This document shows, piece after piece, positions 17,301-25,210 of a stretch of 64,000 bases of DNA (position 1 is its first letter; every line of letters begins with the position of its first letter). Position numbers and translations under genes: made by a program. Source of the stretch: Chloroflexota bacterium (GTDB lineage Bacteria; Chloroflexota; Dormibacteria; Aeolococcales; Aeolococcaceae); assembly GCA_005880985.1 (NCBI GenBank), contig VBIQ01000016.1, positions 60,070 to 124,069 on the forward strand, read 5' to 3'. The notes beneath the pieces are model-generated. The model ran no database searches. It was given only the letters and a program-made list of their open reading frames with translations, and was not told the DNA's origin.

Positions 17301-18013
17301 CGCTGGGCGTTGAAGACGGGATAGATCGACGGCCGCACGTCGAGCCACACCGGATACGTGGTGTGCAGCTGCTGTGCGACCGCCGTGTCACGGGCGACGT
17401 AGTCGATGTCGTAGGTGATCCAGACGGTGTCCGACTGGGCCCGCTGGTTGTGGATCATGTAGAGCAGCTGCCACTGGTCGCTTCCCTTGACCGGAAAGCC
17501 ATAGCCCCTGGGCAGGTCGAAGATGGTCTTCTCCTCGCCCGACGCGAAGAAGGGACCGTTTCCGTAGTTGCGCAGGTCGCCGGCACCGCTGTTGCCGCGC
17601 AGGCCGGCTTCTCCGCTGAGCGTGTACCAGACGGCGTGGTGAAGATGGATCTGCTCGATCGGCGGCACCGATCCGTCGGCGCGAAGCAGGTTGGGACGGA
17701 AACGGACGATGTCGCCGTCGTCGGCGGGCTTCTCGACGGTGATCGGCTGAATGATCACGTCGTTCTGGCCGGGGCGGATGGCGATGGGACCGAAGGTGAA
17801 GTGCAGCCGCTGGCAGGCCCCCGGGTAGCGCTGGTAGGCGGGACCGCTCCATCCCTCCTCCCGATACTGCGCCGCCTCGTACGGATTTCCCGCGTCGGCG
17901 GTGCAGGCGCTGGGAACGAGCGGATGAGCGAAGTTGGGCTCGGGCAGTGGAGGCTGGCCGGAGGAGACGATCGCGAGTGCGGACGCGAACGCCGCGAGCC
18001 GCGGCACGATCAC
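14351..18013 (-). CDS. Secreted multidomain copper/quinoprotein: PHM-like, cupredoxin, PQQ propeller, cupredoxin
   Basis: This 1220-aa exported protein has a hydrophobic signal region at residues 1-22. Residues 60-400 look like a type II copper, ascorbate-dependent (PHM/SURNod19-like) domain: HLHHAVW (H125-H126) and GGHLHPGG (H309, H311) fit the CuH pair and the CuM HxH. Residues 468-606 form a cupredoxin with H514 and CRVHPFM (C591, H594, M597). A Pro/Gly linker at 608-625 precedes a PQQ-type beta-propeller at 628-1110 (WRSYGHDLSNTR, GWVFALNADTGAVVWKH). The last 95 residues form a second cupredoxin with CTIHPGM. The GTG at 18013 has GGGAGGG 6 nt upstream; the frame runs further upstream without similarity. 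This looks like an extracytoplasmic redox enzyme of unknown substrate. Confidence 0.78.
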   Translation of the reverse strand: MIVPRLAAFASALAIVSSGQPPLPEPNFAHPLVPSACTADAGNPYEAAQYREEGWSGPAYQRYPGACQRLHFTFGPIAIRPGQNDVIIQPITVEKPADDGDIVRFRPNLLRADGSVPPIEQIHLHHAVWYTLSGEAGLRGNSGAGDLRNYGNGPFFASGEEKTIFDLPRGYGFPVKGSDQWQLLYMIHNQRAQSDTVWITYDIDYVARDTAVAQQLHTTYPVWLDVRPSIYPVFNAQRKYGHLDPTTHRYICTYPSQQTADFDPWGKTETSQGVSGNATGTPLTFPARGQPFGRTDSFTGGTLIGVGGHLHPGGLSVDLDLQRASQRQRIFTSEAHYWNWADPAVDTGPPTSWDLSMGVTGLPRWGVHVEPGDTLWMNATYDVGVQSTYEDMGIAVAWLAPDTAAGPAAPGLNPFGAPIDASEPCLSGGLAAPVPTLCDKGVVTHGHMAEASHHGGPNGTLPARVGPQVSRIDITGFTYQPGDQSAAGSAGVPSVPIGGSLTFANNDQYADVYHSVTSCRYPCTGPTGIAFPLSDGASSSGAPVDFDSGELGYDLTFGSTRIGPAKNQGSWTLNVTAANGFQPGATYTFYCRVHPFMRGAFAVVAPGSGPGPPPPPKPGPAPPHAGGDWRSYGHDLSNTRNQDQEHTIAAGNAGALSPWWTFSSRSAGGEGDFTGTPVVADGYVIAASNRGWVFALNADTGAVVWKHQLSGGGVNSSVAMSGGKVIANVSATAARSGGSGAASGPYVIALDEATGAVRWQSPAVDVQAGSDLYSSPVVVGNTVISGVSGGAAELGPAQDRVAFHGSIVFLDAGTGQILKKTWTIPPSDWPKGYAGGGVWSTPAVDARSLVAYVGTGNPFQKERQHPNTDAILRLDVNRAHPSFGAILATYQGEVDTYSSSAGKLPCVAPPGNPPPYYPQGAGSCGQIDLDFGAAPNLFTGAGGRLVVGEGQKSGVYHAVDAATMKRLWSTMAGPPSPGFGGVVGSTAIDGGAVYGPITIPGYVWSVDRTGHGMRWVSPVGDGLHWGEPVAVANGVVYTVDLKGFLDAYDARTGLPLLHRPIALGANTGTSPTLSWGGVSIARNTVYAAVGITSQANGFIVAFRPNASEGGSGTVPPPPGGGGAGAGPAVLAGPGAYITNYATPVMAIQRGTRLSFLNEDLPQHDVVAVDLGPNGAPLFASALIGIGEEAAVTGTDALKSGSYAFYCTIHPGMRGTLYVVG

Positions 18014-18054
18014 CGCATTCCCTCCCGCGGACACTCGTCCCTGCCTGGCGGGGC

Positions 18055-18060
18055 ATTGTA
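18055..18060 (-). promoter_or_regulatory. -10 element upstream of the secreted copper/quinoprotein
   Basis: TACAAT on the minus strand (5 of 6 to TATAAT) lies 41 nt before the GTG at 18013, in the 82-bp gap shared with divergent fabH. I find no convincing -35 at the right distance. Confidence 0.3.
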
Positions 18061-18095
18061 CGTAACCGGTCCCCACCCGCCTGCTTCTATTCGAG

Positions 18096-19103
18096 ATGCC
18101 CAGGCCCCTCTCGCTGCCGGTGCAGCTGCCGTTTGACGTGACTGATCGCAGCGTCGGCCCCGGCACCGGTGTGCTGGGGGTGGGCGGGTTCGTCCCCGAG
18201 GGGCTGATCACCAATGCCGAGCTCGAGCAGCTCGTCGACACCTCGGACCGCTGGATCCTGGAGCGCACCGGCATCCGTGAGCGGCGCCGCGCCGGCGCCG
18301 GCCAGACCGCCTCGGTGATGGGGGCCGCCGCCGCCCGCCGGGCCCTGGAGCGAGCCGGGGTCGACGGCGTCGATCTCATCCTGGTGGCCACCGCCACCCC
18401 GGACACCCTGGTGCCCGCCACCGCCTGCCTGGTGCAGCGACGACTCGGCCTGGGTGGCGTCCCCGCACTCGACATCGGCGCCGCCTGCAGCGGGTTCGTG
18501 TACGGCCTCGCCGTCGCCGACGGGATGATTCGCAGCGGGGCCGCCGGCACCGTGCTGCTGGTCGCCACCGAGGCGATGACCTCCCTGGTCGACTACGGGG
18601 ATCGCTCCACCTGCGTCCTCTTCGGCGACGGGGCGGCGGCGGTGGTGCTGCGGGCCACCGGCGCCGGTGGGATTCGCGCCGTCCGCCTGGGGGCGGACGG
18701 GCGTGAGGCCGATCTCATCTATTTCGGGCCCGGCACCGAGCCCGGGCAGGAGGGCAACGCCTTCCGGATGGCCGGGCGGGGCACCTACCGGCTCGCCGTC
18801 GACCGGCTCAGCGAGCTGGCCCTGCACGTCTGCGCCGACGCCGGGTGGCGGCTCGACGAGGTGGAGCACATCGTTCCCCACCAGGCCAACCTGCGGATCG
18901 TCGAAGCCGCCGCCAGGCGGCTCGGGGTGCCGATGGAGCGGGTGGTGTGGAACGGCGACCGGCTGGGCAACACCAGCGCCGCCAGCATCCCGCTGGCCCT
19001 GGCCGACGCCGACGCCGAGGGCCGGCTGCGCCGAGGCGACCGCGTCGTGTGCCTCGCCTTCGGCGCCGGCGCCACCTGGGGCGGGGTGGCGCTCGAATGG
19101 TGA
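18096..19103 (+). CDS. fabH: Beta-ketoacyl-ACP synthase III
   Basis: This 335-aa condensing enzyme starts fatty-acid synthesis by joining an acyl-CoA to malonyl-ACP. The catalytic triad is C131 (GAACSG), H262 (VPHQAN) and N292 (GNTSAAS). The substrate-side motif TSDRWILERTGIRERR is near residue 49. The first 20 residues are extra relative to the family, so a later start is possible. It is first in the run fabH-accD-accA: the accD ATG lies inside its last codons, a 7-bp overlap. The gene set suggests coordinated supply of malonyl-CoA and chain initiation. Confidence 0.93.
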   Translation: MPRPLSLPVQLPFDVTDRSVGPGTGVLGVGGFVPEGLITNAELEQLVDTSDRWILERTGIRERRRAGAGQTASVMGAAAARRALERAGVDGVDLILVATATPDTLVPATACLVQRRLGLGGVPALDIGAACSGFVYGLAVADGMIRSGAAGTVLLVATEAMTSLVDYGDRSTCVLFGDGAAAVVLRATGAGGIRAVRLGADGREADLIYFGPGTEPGQEGNAFRMAGRGTYRLAVDRLSELALHVCADAGWRLDEVEHIVPHQANLRIVEAAARRLGVPMERVVWNGDRLGNTSAASIPLALADADAEGRLRRGDRVVCLAFGAGATWGGVALEW

Positions 19104-19963
19104 GGGCGGCGACCGGGACCGCGGACCGGGCCCGGCCCTACCCCCTGATCCGGCCGATCCTCCGGCCCGGGCTGGGCAGCTGCGAGGGCTGCGGCGCCCG
19201 CCACCTCCAGGAGCGCTTCGAACGAGCCCTGCAGGTCTGTCCCGCCTGCGGTCACCACGGCCGCGTCCCCGCCCCGGTCCGGATCGAGCAGCTCGCCGAC
19301 CCCGGCACGGTCGCGCCGATCGCCGCGATGGTCCCCGAGCGCGATCCGCTGCGCTTCGACGACGGCATGGCCTACCCCGACCGCCTGCGGGCTGCTCGCG
19401 AGGCGACCGGTCAGTCGGAGGCGATGCTCACCGCCCGCGCCTCGCTGGGCGGCACCACAGTGGTGATCGCGTCGATGGAGTTCGATTTTCTCGGTGGCTC
19501 TCTCGGCAGCGCCGCCGGCGCGCTCTTCGCGGCGGGATGCGACCTCGCCGTCGCCGAGCGACGCGCCCTGGTGGCGGTCTGCACCTCGGGCGGCGCGCGC
19601 ATGCAGGAAGGCATCGCCGCCCTCGCCCAGCTGGCCCGCTGCACCGCGGCGGTCGCGGCGGTCGCCGATGCCGGGCTTCCCTACCTGGCGGTGCTCGCCG
19701 ACCCCTGCTTCGGTGGCGTCACCGCGTCGTTCGCGGCCCAGGCCGATGTCATCCTCGCCGAGCCCGGCGCTCGCATCGGATTCGCCGGCGGCCGGGTGAT
19801 CGAGCAGGCGGCTCGCGACCAGCTCCCCGACGGGTTCCAGAAGGCCGAGTTCCTGCTCTCCCACGGCATGATCGACGCGGTGGTGTCGCGCACCGAGCTG
19901 CGCCCGATCCTGACCACCCTGCTGCGCGCGTACGGCGGACGCTGCGCCCGCGTCCCAGCGTGA
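19097..19963 (+). CDS. accD: Acetyl-CoA carboxylase carboxyltransferase, beta subunit
   Basis: This 288-aa protein transfers CO2 from carboxybiotin to acetyl-CoA together with AccA. The N-terminal zinc ribbon is intact (CEGC near residue 29, CPAC near 48). The carboxyltransferase core has SMEFDFLGGSLGSAAGA and CTSGGARMQEGI. Start codons at 19097 (ATG) and 19100 (GTG) are both possible, inside the end of fabH. The stop overlaps accA by 4 bp. Separate accD and accA genes are the bacterial (E. coli-like) arrangement, rather than the fused biotin-dependent carboxylases common in actinobacteria. Confidence 0.93.
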   Translation: MVRAATGTADRARPYPLIRPILRPGLGSCEGCGARHLQERFERALQVCPACGHHGRVPAPVRIEQLADPGTVAPIAAMVPERDPLRFDDGMAYPDRLRAAREATGQSEAMLTARASLGGTTVVIASMEFDFLGGSLGSAAGALFAAGCDLAVAERRALVAVCTSGGARMQEGIAALAQLARCTAAVAAVADAGLPYLAVLADPCFGGVTASFAAQADVILAEPGARIGFAGGRVIEQAARDQLPDGFQKAEFLLSHGMIDAVVSRTELRPILTTLLRAYGGRCARVPA

Positions 19964-20796
19964 CCGCCGTGTCGAGCCGCGACCTCACCGAGGCCGAGGA
20001 CGCCGCCTTCGCCGCGGTCGAGCTGGCTCGCCATCCACAGCGTCCGCGCGCCCTCGACGTCATCGAGCACCTCTTCGACGACTGGACCGAGCTGCGCGGT
20101 GACCGGCTGTACGGCGACGATCCGGCGATGCTCGGCGGCCCGGCGCTGCTGGACGGTCGCTGGGTGATGGTGCTCGCCCAGGAGAAGGGAAGCGACGCGA
20201 TGAGCCGCGCCCTGCGCAACTTCGGCATGCCGCATCCCGAGGGGTACCGCAAGGCGCAGCGGCTGATGCGTCAGGCGGAGCGGTTCCAGCTGCCGGTGCT
20301 CTGTCTGGTCGACACCCCTGCCGCCCACGCCGGCGTCGGGGCCGAGGAGCGGGGCCAGGCGTGGGCTATCGCCGAGACCCTGCTGGTGGCGCTGCGCCTG
20401 CGGGTGCCGGTGATCAGCACCATCCTCAGCGAGGGCGGCAGTGGAGGTGCCCTGGCCCTGGCGCTCGCCGACCGGGTGCTGGCCCTGGAGAACGCGGTCT
20501 ACACCGTCGCCCCACCGGAGACCTGCGCGGCGATCCTCTGGCGCGACAGCGGCCAGCGGGCCCGCGCCGCCCTGGCGCTCCGACCGGGCGTGGCGACCGC
20601 GCTGGCGCTCGGCCTTGTCGACGAGCTCATCCCGGAACCGTCACCGGGCGTCCATGCGCATCCGACGCTGGTGATGGCCGCCCTGCGGGGCGCCCTGGTG
20701 CGACATCTCGACCAGCTCGACGCGCTCGGCGCCGAGCCGCGCATGTCACTGCGCCGCTCCCGTTACCGCAGCGCCGGAGACCCGGTCCTCAATTGA
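19960..20796 (+). CDS. accA: Acetyl-CoA carboxylase carboxyltransferase, alpha subunit
   Basis: This 278-aa partner of AccD, somewhat shorter than the usual ~315 aa, has the core motifs DWTELRGDRLYGDDPAM and NFGMPHPEGYRKAQRLM. It also has VDTPAAHAGVGAEERGQ and SEGGSGGALAL, the oxyanion-hole region. It begins at GTG 19960, coupled to accD by GTGA. Its last 34 bp overlap the convergent SGNH gene. No accB or accC is in the window, so the biotin carboxylase and carrier must be encoded elsewhere. Confidence 0.93.
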   Translation: MTAVSSRDLTEAEDAAFAAVELARHPQRPRALDVIEHLFDDWTELRGDRLYGDDPAMLGGPALLDGRWVMVLAQEKGSDAMSRALRNFGMPHPEGYRKAQRLMRQAERFQLPVLCLVDTPAAHAGVGAEERGQAWAIAETLLVALRLRVPVISTILSEGGSGGALALALADRVLALENAVYTVAPPETCAAILWRDSGQRARAALALRPGVATALALGLVDELIPEPSPGVHAHPTLVMAALRGALVRHLDQLDALGAEPRMSLRRSRYRSAGDPVLN

Positions 20797-21665
20797 CCTC
20801 CCGCGCCGGCGTCGATGGCGGTGAGCACCGCCTGCGCCAGCCGTTGATGACCGGCGATGGTGGGATGCACGTCGTGATGGCGGCAGTCGACCAGGGTGCA
20901 GCGCAGCCCCGGGTCGCCGTTGATGGCGGCGTGGAAGTCAGCCACCTGGACGTTGTGCGCCGACGCCACCGCGGCGATCTGCTGGTTGAGCCGCGCCACC
21001 GCCGTTGCCGCCGGCCGATCGGCGGGCGGATACGGGTTGTAGACGTTGGCGACCACCAGCGGTACCCCGGGGGCGGCTGACTGGAGCTCGGAGAGGAGGC
21101 GGTCCAGTCGCGTGGTGGCGTCAGCCACCACGGTGTCGGTGGCGCGGTGGTCGCGGCGCCCGTTGGCCAGGTCGTTGGCGCCGAGCTCGACGACGATCTG
21201 CTGCAGACCCGCCGGGTGGGCGGCGATCGCCGCCAGCGCCGCCGACTGCTGCGAACCGCGGAGCGCGGGGACGAGAAAGCGCAGCGGGCAGCCGGTCGCA
21301 TAGCTCGAGGTCGTCTCCCCGGGACAGGCGAAATCCTCGACGTCCCATGACCTCCCCGACAGGGCGAGCGACTGCCGCGCGTCGACCACCCACGACGAGT
21401 TGTGGCCGAAACGGGCCGAATCCACGCTGAACCCGGCTGACACCGAGTCGCCGACGACCAGGAACCACGGTTGCGCCGCCGCCGGGGGTCCGCCCACCGG
21501 TGGCAGCAGCTGTTGGAGAAGGTTGGCGGGCTGCGCCCGGTGGGTGGGATGCCGCGGCGGGGTGAGGTCGTCGATGAATTGCTGGGTGGCGTGGACGGCG
21601 AACACGCCGCAGCCGGCAAGCGCGACGCTGGCGGCGGCGAGCAGGCCGAAGAGGATGCGGCGCAC
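20763..21665 (-). CDS. Secreted SGNH/GDSL hydrolase, probable lipoprotein
   Basis: This 300-aa protein has an N-terminal export signal with lipobox LAGC (Cys near residue 19). A short spacer leads to an SGNH esterase domain: block I VVGDSVSAGFSVD near 71, block III ELGANDLANG near 163, and block V HHDVHPTIAGHQRLA near 266. It probably cleaves acyl or acetyl esters at the cell surface. The GTG start at 21665 lies 6 nt from TAGCCT, so the message is probably leaderless. Its 3' end overlaps accA. Confidence 0.85.
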   Translation of the reverse strand: MRRILFGLLAAASVALAGCGVFAVHATQQFIDDLTPPRHPTHRAQPANLLQQLLPPVGGPPAAAQPWFLVVGDSVSAGFSVDSARFGHNSSWVVDARQSLALSGRSWDVEDFACPGETTSSYATGCPLRFLVPALRGSQQSAALAAIAAHPAGLQQIVVELGANDLANGRRDHRATDTVVADATTRLDRLLSELQSAAPGVPLVVANVYNPYPPADRPAATAVARLNQQIAAVASAHNVQVADFHAAINGDPGLRCTLVDCRHHDVHPTIAGHQRLAQAVLTAIDAGAGGQLRTGSPALR

Positions 21666-21671
21666 GGCTGG

Positions 21672-21677
21672 AGGCTA
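21672..21677 (-). promoter_or_regulatory. -10 hexamer of a leaderless promoter (SGNH gene)
   Basis: TAGCCT on the minus strand lies 6 nt from the GTG at 21665. The rest of the 278-bp divergent gap (to 21943) shows no gene. Its centre (about 21740-21840) is very GC-rich with several short GC palindromes, and I recognise no riboswitch there. Confidence 0.35.
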
Positions 21678-21895
21678 CCGTCAGCCACGGCGCAATCAGC
21701 CCGCCTACATCGAATCCTTACAGGACTGCGGCAGCGACCCTCGATGCGGGCAAACGCGTCAGCCCGCCGCCGCCGCGGCCCGGGCGCGGCGCCCGGCTTC
21801 GGGCACGACCTCGGGCCGGCTCGTCACCAAGAGCGACCCCGCCCGAGGACGGCGTTGTGGCTATTCAGTTGCACCTGGGACACTGCGGCGCCTGG

Positions 21896-21901
21896 TATTC
21901 T
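21896..21901 (+). promoter_or_regulatory. Candidate -10 of the Ni/Co transporter gene
   Basis: TATTCT (4 of 6 to TATAAT) lies 42 nt upstream of the ATG at 21944, followed by an AGGA ribosome-binding site about 9 nt from the start. The -35 is unclear: TTGCAC is present, but 21 nt away. I see no nickel-responsive operator. Confidence 0.28.
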
Positions 21902-21943
21902 GTCGCACCGAGGCCCACGACCCCGAACTCAGGACGGCAGCAC

Positions 21944-23056
21944 ATGGCGACGGCGGTGGCGCGACTCCGGCTGATGCGGCGGACCCTGACCCCCGGCGAG
22001 TGGGCCCGGCTGTCCGGCTTCGGGGGAGCGGTCATCGCCCTCCATGTCGCCGGCTGGCTGACCCTGGCACTCTTCGTCGCCCCGAAGTATGCCGCGGTCG
22101 GCATCGGGACCGGCCTGACCGCCTACACCTTCGGCCTACGCCACGCCTTCGACGCCGACCACATCAGCGCCATCGACAACACCACCCGCAAGCTGATGGC
22201 GGACGGGCAGCGTCCCCTCGGCGTCGGCTTCTTCTTCTCACTGGGACACTCGACCGTGGTCTTCGCGCTCGCCATCGGCCTCGCCGTGGCGGCACGCAGC
22301 GTCGCCGGGCAGCTCAACGGCGACACCTCGCAGCTGCACAACCTCGGCGGCTACATCGGAACCGGGGTCTCGGGTTTCTTCCTCTACCTGATCGCGCTGC
22401 TCAACATCGTCATCCTGGCCGGCATCCTGCGCATCTTCCGCGAGATGCGCCGCGGTCGCTACGACGAGGCCGAGCTGGAGCAGCAGCTGCAGCAGCGCGG
22501 TCTGATGAACCGCATCTTCGGACCGCTCAACCGGGCCGTCCGCCACAGCTGGCAGATGTATCCGGTGGGCATTCTCTTCGGTCTCGGCTTCGACACCGCC
22601 ACCGAGGTGGGACTGCTCGCCCTCGCCGCCGGCGCCGCGTCCACCGGCCTCCCCTGGTACGCGGTCCTCTGCCTGCCCGTTCTCTTCGCCGCCGGCATGT
22701 CGCTGATGGACACCGCCGACGGCGCCTTCATGACCCAGGCCTACGGCTGGGCGTTCTCCAAGCCGGTGCGCAAGGTCTACTACAACATCACCATCACCGG
22801 CCTGTCGGTGGCCGTCGCTCTGATCGTCGGCACCATCGAGTTGCTCAGCATCCTCACCCAGTACTTCAAGCTCTCCGGTGGCTTCTGGGGCGCGGTGTCC
22901 AACCTCAACCTCAACACCATCGGCATCGGCATCGTCATCCTGTTCGTGGTGACCTGGGCGGTGGCCCTGACGGTGTGGCACGTGGGCCGGATCGAGGAAC
23001 GGTGGGCGCTCGCCCCGGGTGATCGTCCGCCGATCGCGGTGCCGCCCGCCGAGTAG
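21944..23056 (+). CDS. Nickel/cobalt transporter (NiCoT family, HoxN/NixA type)
   Basis: This 370-aa inner-membrane permease has about eight spans. The NiCoT signature HAFDADHISAIDNTTR (HX4DH) lies in the second span, and FSLGHSTVVF, LFGLGFDTATEVGLLAL and MSLMDTADGAFMTQAYGWAF follow. These high-affinity importers feed nickel or cobalt enzymes such as urease, hydrogenase or B12-dependent enzymes, none of which is in the window. The ATG at 21944 is preferred; an in-frame ATG 29 codons earlier would add a tail without family similarity. Confidence 0.93.
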   Translation: MATAVARLRLMRRTLTPGEWARLSGFGGAVIALHVAGWLTLALFVAPKYAAVGIGTGLTAYTFGLRHAFDADHISAIDNTTRKLMADGQRPLGVGFFFSLGHSTVVFALAIGLAVAARSVAGQLNGDTSQLHNLGGYIGTGVSGFFLYLIALLNIVILAGILRIFREMRRGRYDEAELEQQLQQRGLMNRIFGPLNRAVRHSWQMYPVGILFGLGFDTATEVGLLALAAGAASTGLPWYAVLCLPVLFAAGMSLMDTADGAFMTQAYGWAFSKPVRKVYYNITITGLSVAVALIVGTIELLSILTQYFKLSGGFWGAVSNLNLNTIGIGIVILFVVTWAVALTVWHVGRIEERWALAPGDRPPIAVPPAE

Positions 23057-23090
23057 GGGCCCGGTGGCGCGGTGGTAGCCTTGCCGCGCC

Positions 23091-23711
23091 ATGCTCCGTG
23101 ACACCGCCATCGCCACCCGGCTGGCCACGCGGAATGACGTCACCCCCCTCTCCCAGGCCTTGGGACGCTCCTTCCTCGACGACCCGGTGATGGCCTGGTT
23201 GTTTCCCGAGCCGGCCGACCGACTGCGGCGCATCACTGCGTTTTTCGCGCTGATGCTGGAGCGTCAGCACCTGAAGCACGGCGAGGTGTGGACCAGCGAC
23301 GGCCTCGAGGGCGCCGCGGCCTGGGACAGCCCGGGGCACTGGCGTACCGAGTTCACCACCCTGCTGCGCAACGGCCCGGCGCTGATCCGGATTCTCGGCC
23401 GGCGCACCGTCACCGGCCTGCGGGGTCTCACCCGCGTGGAGAAGCGCCACCCGCGCCAGCCGCACTGGTACCTGGCGATCCTGGGAACCGATCCCCCGTC
23501 ACAGGGCCGCGGAGTCGGCTCGGCGATGCTGGCGCCGGTGCTGCAGCGCTGCGATGCAGAGGGTCTCGGCGCCTACCTCGAATCGTCGAAGGAGCGAAAC
23601 GTCCCCTATTACCAGCGCCACGGCTTTCGCGTCACCGAGGAGATGACCCTGCCCAAGGGGCCTCCGATCTGGTTGATGTGGCGCGACCCGCAGGGCACGA
23701 CCGGGCGATAG
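23091..23711 (+). CDS. GNAT-family N-acetyltransferase
   Basis: This 206-aa protein has the acetyl-CoA-binding motif A GTDPPSQGRGVGSAML near residue 129. The C-terminal YLESSKERNVPYYQRHGF and terminal strand VTEEMTLP are typical of GNAT enzymes resembling the TRI101/puromycin-type group. The substrate is unknown. TAGCCT lies 9 nt from the ATG, again suggesting a nearly leaderless message. Confidence 0.85.
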   Translation: MLRDTAIATRLATRNDVTPLSQALGRSFLDDPVMAWLFPEPADRLRRITAFFALMLERQHLKHGEVWTSDGLEGAAAWDSPGHWRTEFTTLLRNGPALIRILGRRTVTGLRGLTRVEKRHPRQPHWYLAILGTDPPSQGRGVGSAMLAPVLQRCDAEGLGAYLESSKERNVPYYQRHGFRVTEEMTLPKGPPIWLMWRDPQGTTGR

Positions 23712-23759
23712 CCGGCGTTCTCGGCGCGGCGCTGCCACCGGCGGCGGCGCTCGACATGG

Positions 23760-24563
23760 TCAGCGCACCGCCCTTGGCAGGATCAGGGCCTCGAGCGCAT
23801 CGGCGCCGGCGCGCAGGGCATCGCCTCGTTCGCGGACGATGGCGGCCGAGTAGGCGAGCTGCTCGTCGGTCGGCGTGGGTGGCCCGACCCGCAGGGTGCG
23901 GTCGGTGGCGACCGCGGCGCGCAGAGCGTCATGCGTCCTGCTGACCTCGGCCAGCGCAGGAGCCAGCCGGTCGTCCGGAGGCAGCTGCGCCAGCGCCGAC
24001 AGCGCCGCGGTCAGCGTCGCCTGGTGTGATTCGATCAGGCGCCACCAGAGCGTCACCGCCGCCGGTTCGTTGGCGGCGGGAATCGTCATGGCAGCATCGG
24101 CGAGCTGATGGCCGGCGACGATGGCCTGCTGCAGCGCGCGAGCGCGCGCGTGGGCAACCCGACGCCGCCGGAGCAGCGCAGCGGCGATCAGGGCGACGAG
24201 CACCGCGGCGACGGCGACGCCGGCGAGGATCCAGGGCAGTGCCCCGGCGCCACCCGACGCCGCGCTCGAGCTCGTCGACGACCGAGTCGTTGACGAGGAG
24301 CTGGCCGTGGTCGTCGCCGTGCTGGCGGTGGTCCTCGTGGAGGCGGTCGTCGACGTCGTCGTGGTGGTCTGGATGCTGGTGGGCGACGGCGAAGGGGTCG
24401 GGGAGGCGGAGGGGGTCGTCAGCGGCGGGGTGATCTGCGCAAGCAGCGCCGACGTCGACCGTCCGGCCGCGCCAACCGATGCACACGCAACGAGCGCCGC
24501 TGTGGCCGCGGCCGCTCCGAGGAGGAAGCCACGACGAGGCCGCCTCGATCGCCAGTCACCCAT
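23760..24563 (-). CDS. Membrane-anchored protein with Ser/Thr-rich stalk
   Basis: This 267-aa protein begins with a basic stretch and an export signal (GFLLGAAAATAALVACASV, residues 12-30). A mucin-like stalk at about 45-105 is made almost only of Thr and Ser. A transmembrane span (LPWILAGVAVAAVLVALIAAALL) and RRRR stop-transfer follow near 112-138, then a helical cytoplasmic domain of about 125 residues. The family is unknown. Its ATG overlaps the end of the AmmeMemoRadiSam B gene by 8 bp, so the two are translationally coupled. Confidence 0.65.
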   Translation of the reverse strand: MGDWRSRRPRRGFLLGAAAATAALVACASVGAAGRSTSALLAQITPPLTTPSASPTPSPSPTSIQTTTTTSTTASTRTTASTATTTASSSSTTRSSTSSSAASGGAGALPWILAGVAVAAVLVALIAAALLRRRRVAHARARALQQAIVAGHQLADAAMTIPAANEPAAVTLWWRLIESHQATLTAALSALAQLPPDDRLAPALAEVSRTHDALRAAVATDRTLRVGPPTPTDEQLAYSAAIVRERGDALRAGADALEALILPRAVR

Positions 24564-25197
24564 CCGCGAAGGGTAACGAGGGTGGCCTGCCGGCAGCCGC
24601 CGTGGCGACGAGGTACCCCACGCCGTAGGGAGCCTGGTAGGAGAGGATCTCGCAGCGGCCGGGTCGCAGCGCCGCCAGCGCGAAGATGAACGAGCGCAGA
24701 CCACACTCGCCGCCCTCCGACACCACCACGGGATCGATGTCGAGCAGTGCGTCGGCGCTCCCCTGGCTGACCGCGTCGCGGATGGCGCGATCGAGGGTCG
24801 GACCGAGCGGATGGAAGCCATAGGGTCCGTCCTCGCGCAGCCGGTGCGAGCAATCGCCCGAGGCGATCACCACCACCCTCTCATCGGTGCTCGACGAGTC
24901 ACGGCGAAGCGTCTCGCCGAGCCGGCGGTAGGCGCGGTACGAGGGCTGATCGGTGAGCAACGGCTCCATCGGCGGCAGCGTGCCCATCGCCTCGCGGAGA
25001 AAGTGCAGGGGAACGTCGAAGCCGTGGGCAGGATGTGGCGACGAGACGACCAGCCGGTCCGGCCTCAGCTCGCGGGCGACCCAGTCGCAGGCGGCGCGCA
25101 CCGCGACGATGGTCGCCTCGACCTCGTCACCGCGCTCTGCGGCGTGAGCGGGAAGAATGATCGGCGGATGAGGCAGCAGCGCTGCGCCGGCCAGCAC
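24556..25197 (-). CDS. AmmeMemoRadiSam system protein B-like (class III extradiol dioxygenase/MEMO fold)
   Basis: This 213-aa protein resembles the LigB/MEMO family. Metal-site regions are LPHPPIILP near residue 9, VVSSPHPAHGFD near 50, and VIASGDCSHRL near 112. The ring-cleavage family ending EGGECGLRSFIFALAAL is also present. The radical-SAM partner gene lies 13 bp upstream, which defines the AmmeMemoRadiSam pairing. I do not find the AMMECR1 component (protein A) in this window. The chemistry of the system is not established. Confidence 0.75.
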   Translation of the reverse strand: MLAGAALLPHPPIILPAHAAERGDEVEATIVAVRAACDWVARELRPDRLVVSSPHPAHGFDVPLHFLREAMGTLPPMEPLLTDQPSYRAYRRLGETLRRDSSSTDERVVVIASGDCSHRLREDGPYGFHPLGPTLDRAIRDAVSQGSADALLDIDPVVVSEGGECGLRSFIFALAALRPGRCEILSYQAPYGVGYLVATAAAGRPPSLPFADG

Positions 25198-25210
25198 CTC
25201 TCCTGCTCCA

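Noticed and set aside
18014..18568. N-terminal extension of the secreted copper/quinoprotein
   Set aside because: The extra 185 codons lie antisense to fabH and show no domain. A GTG with a good ribosome-binding site and a signal peptide follows at 18013.
21678..21943. Nickel/cobalt or cobalamin riboswitch before the transporter
   Set aside because: I could not find the conserved motifs of either class; the GC-rich stretch forms only short generic stems. A covariance-model search would decide.
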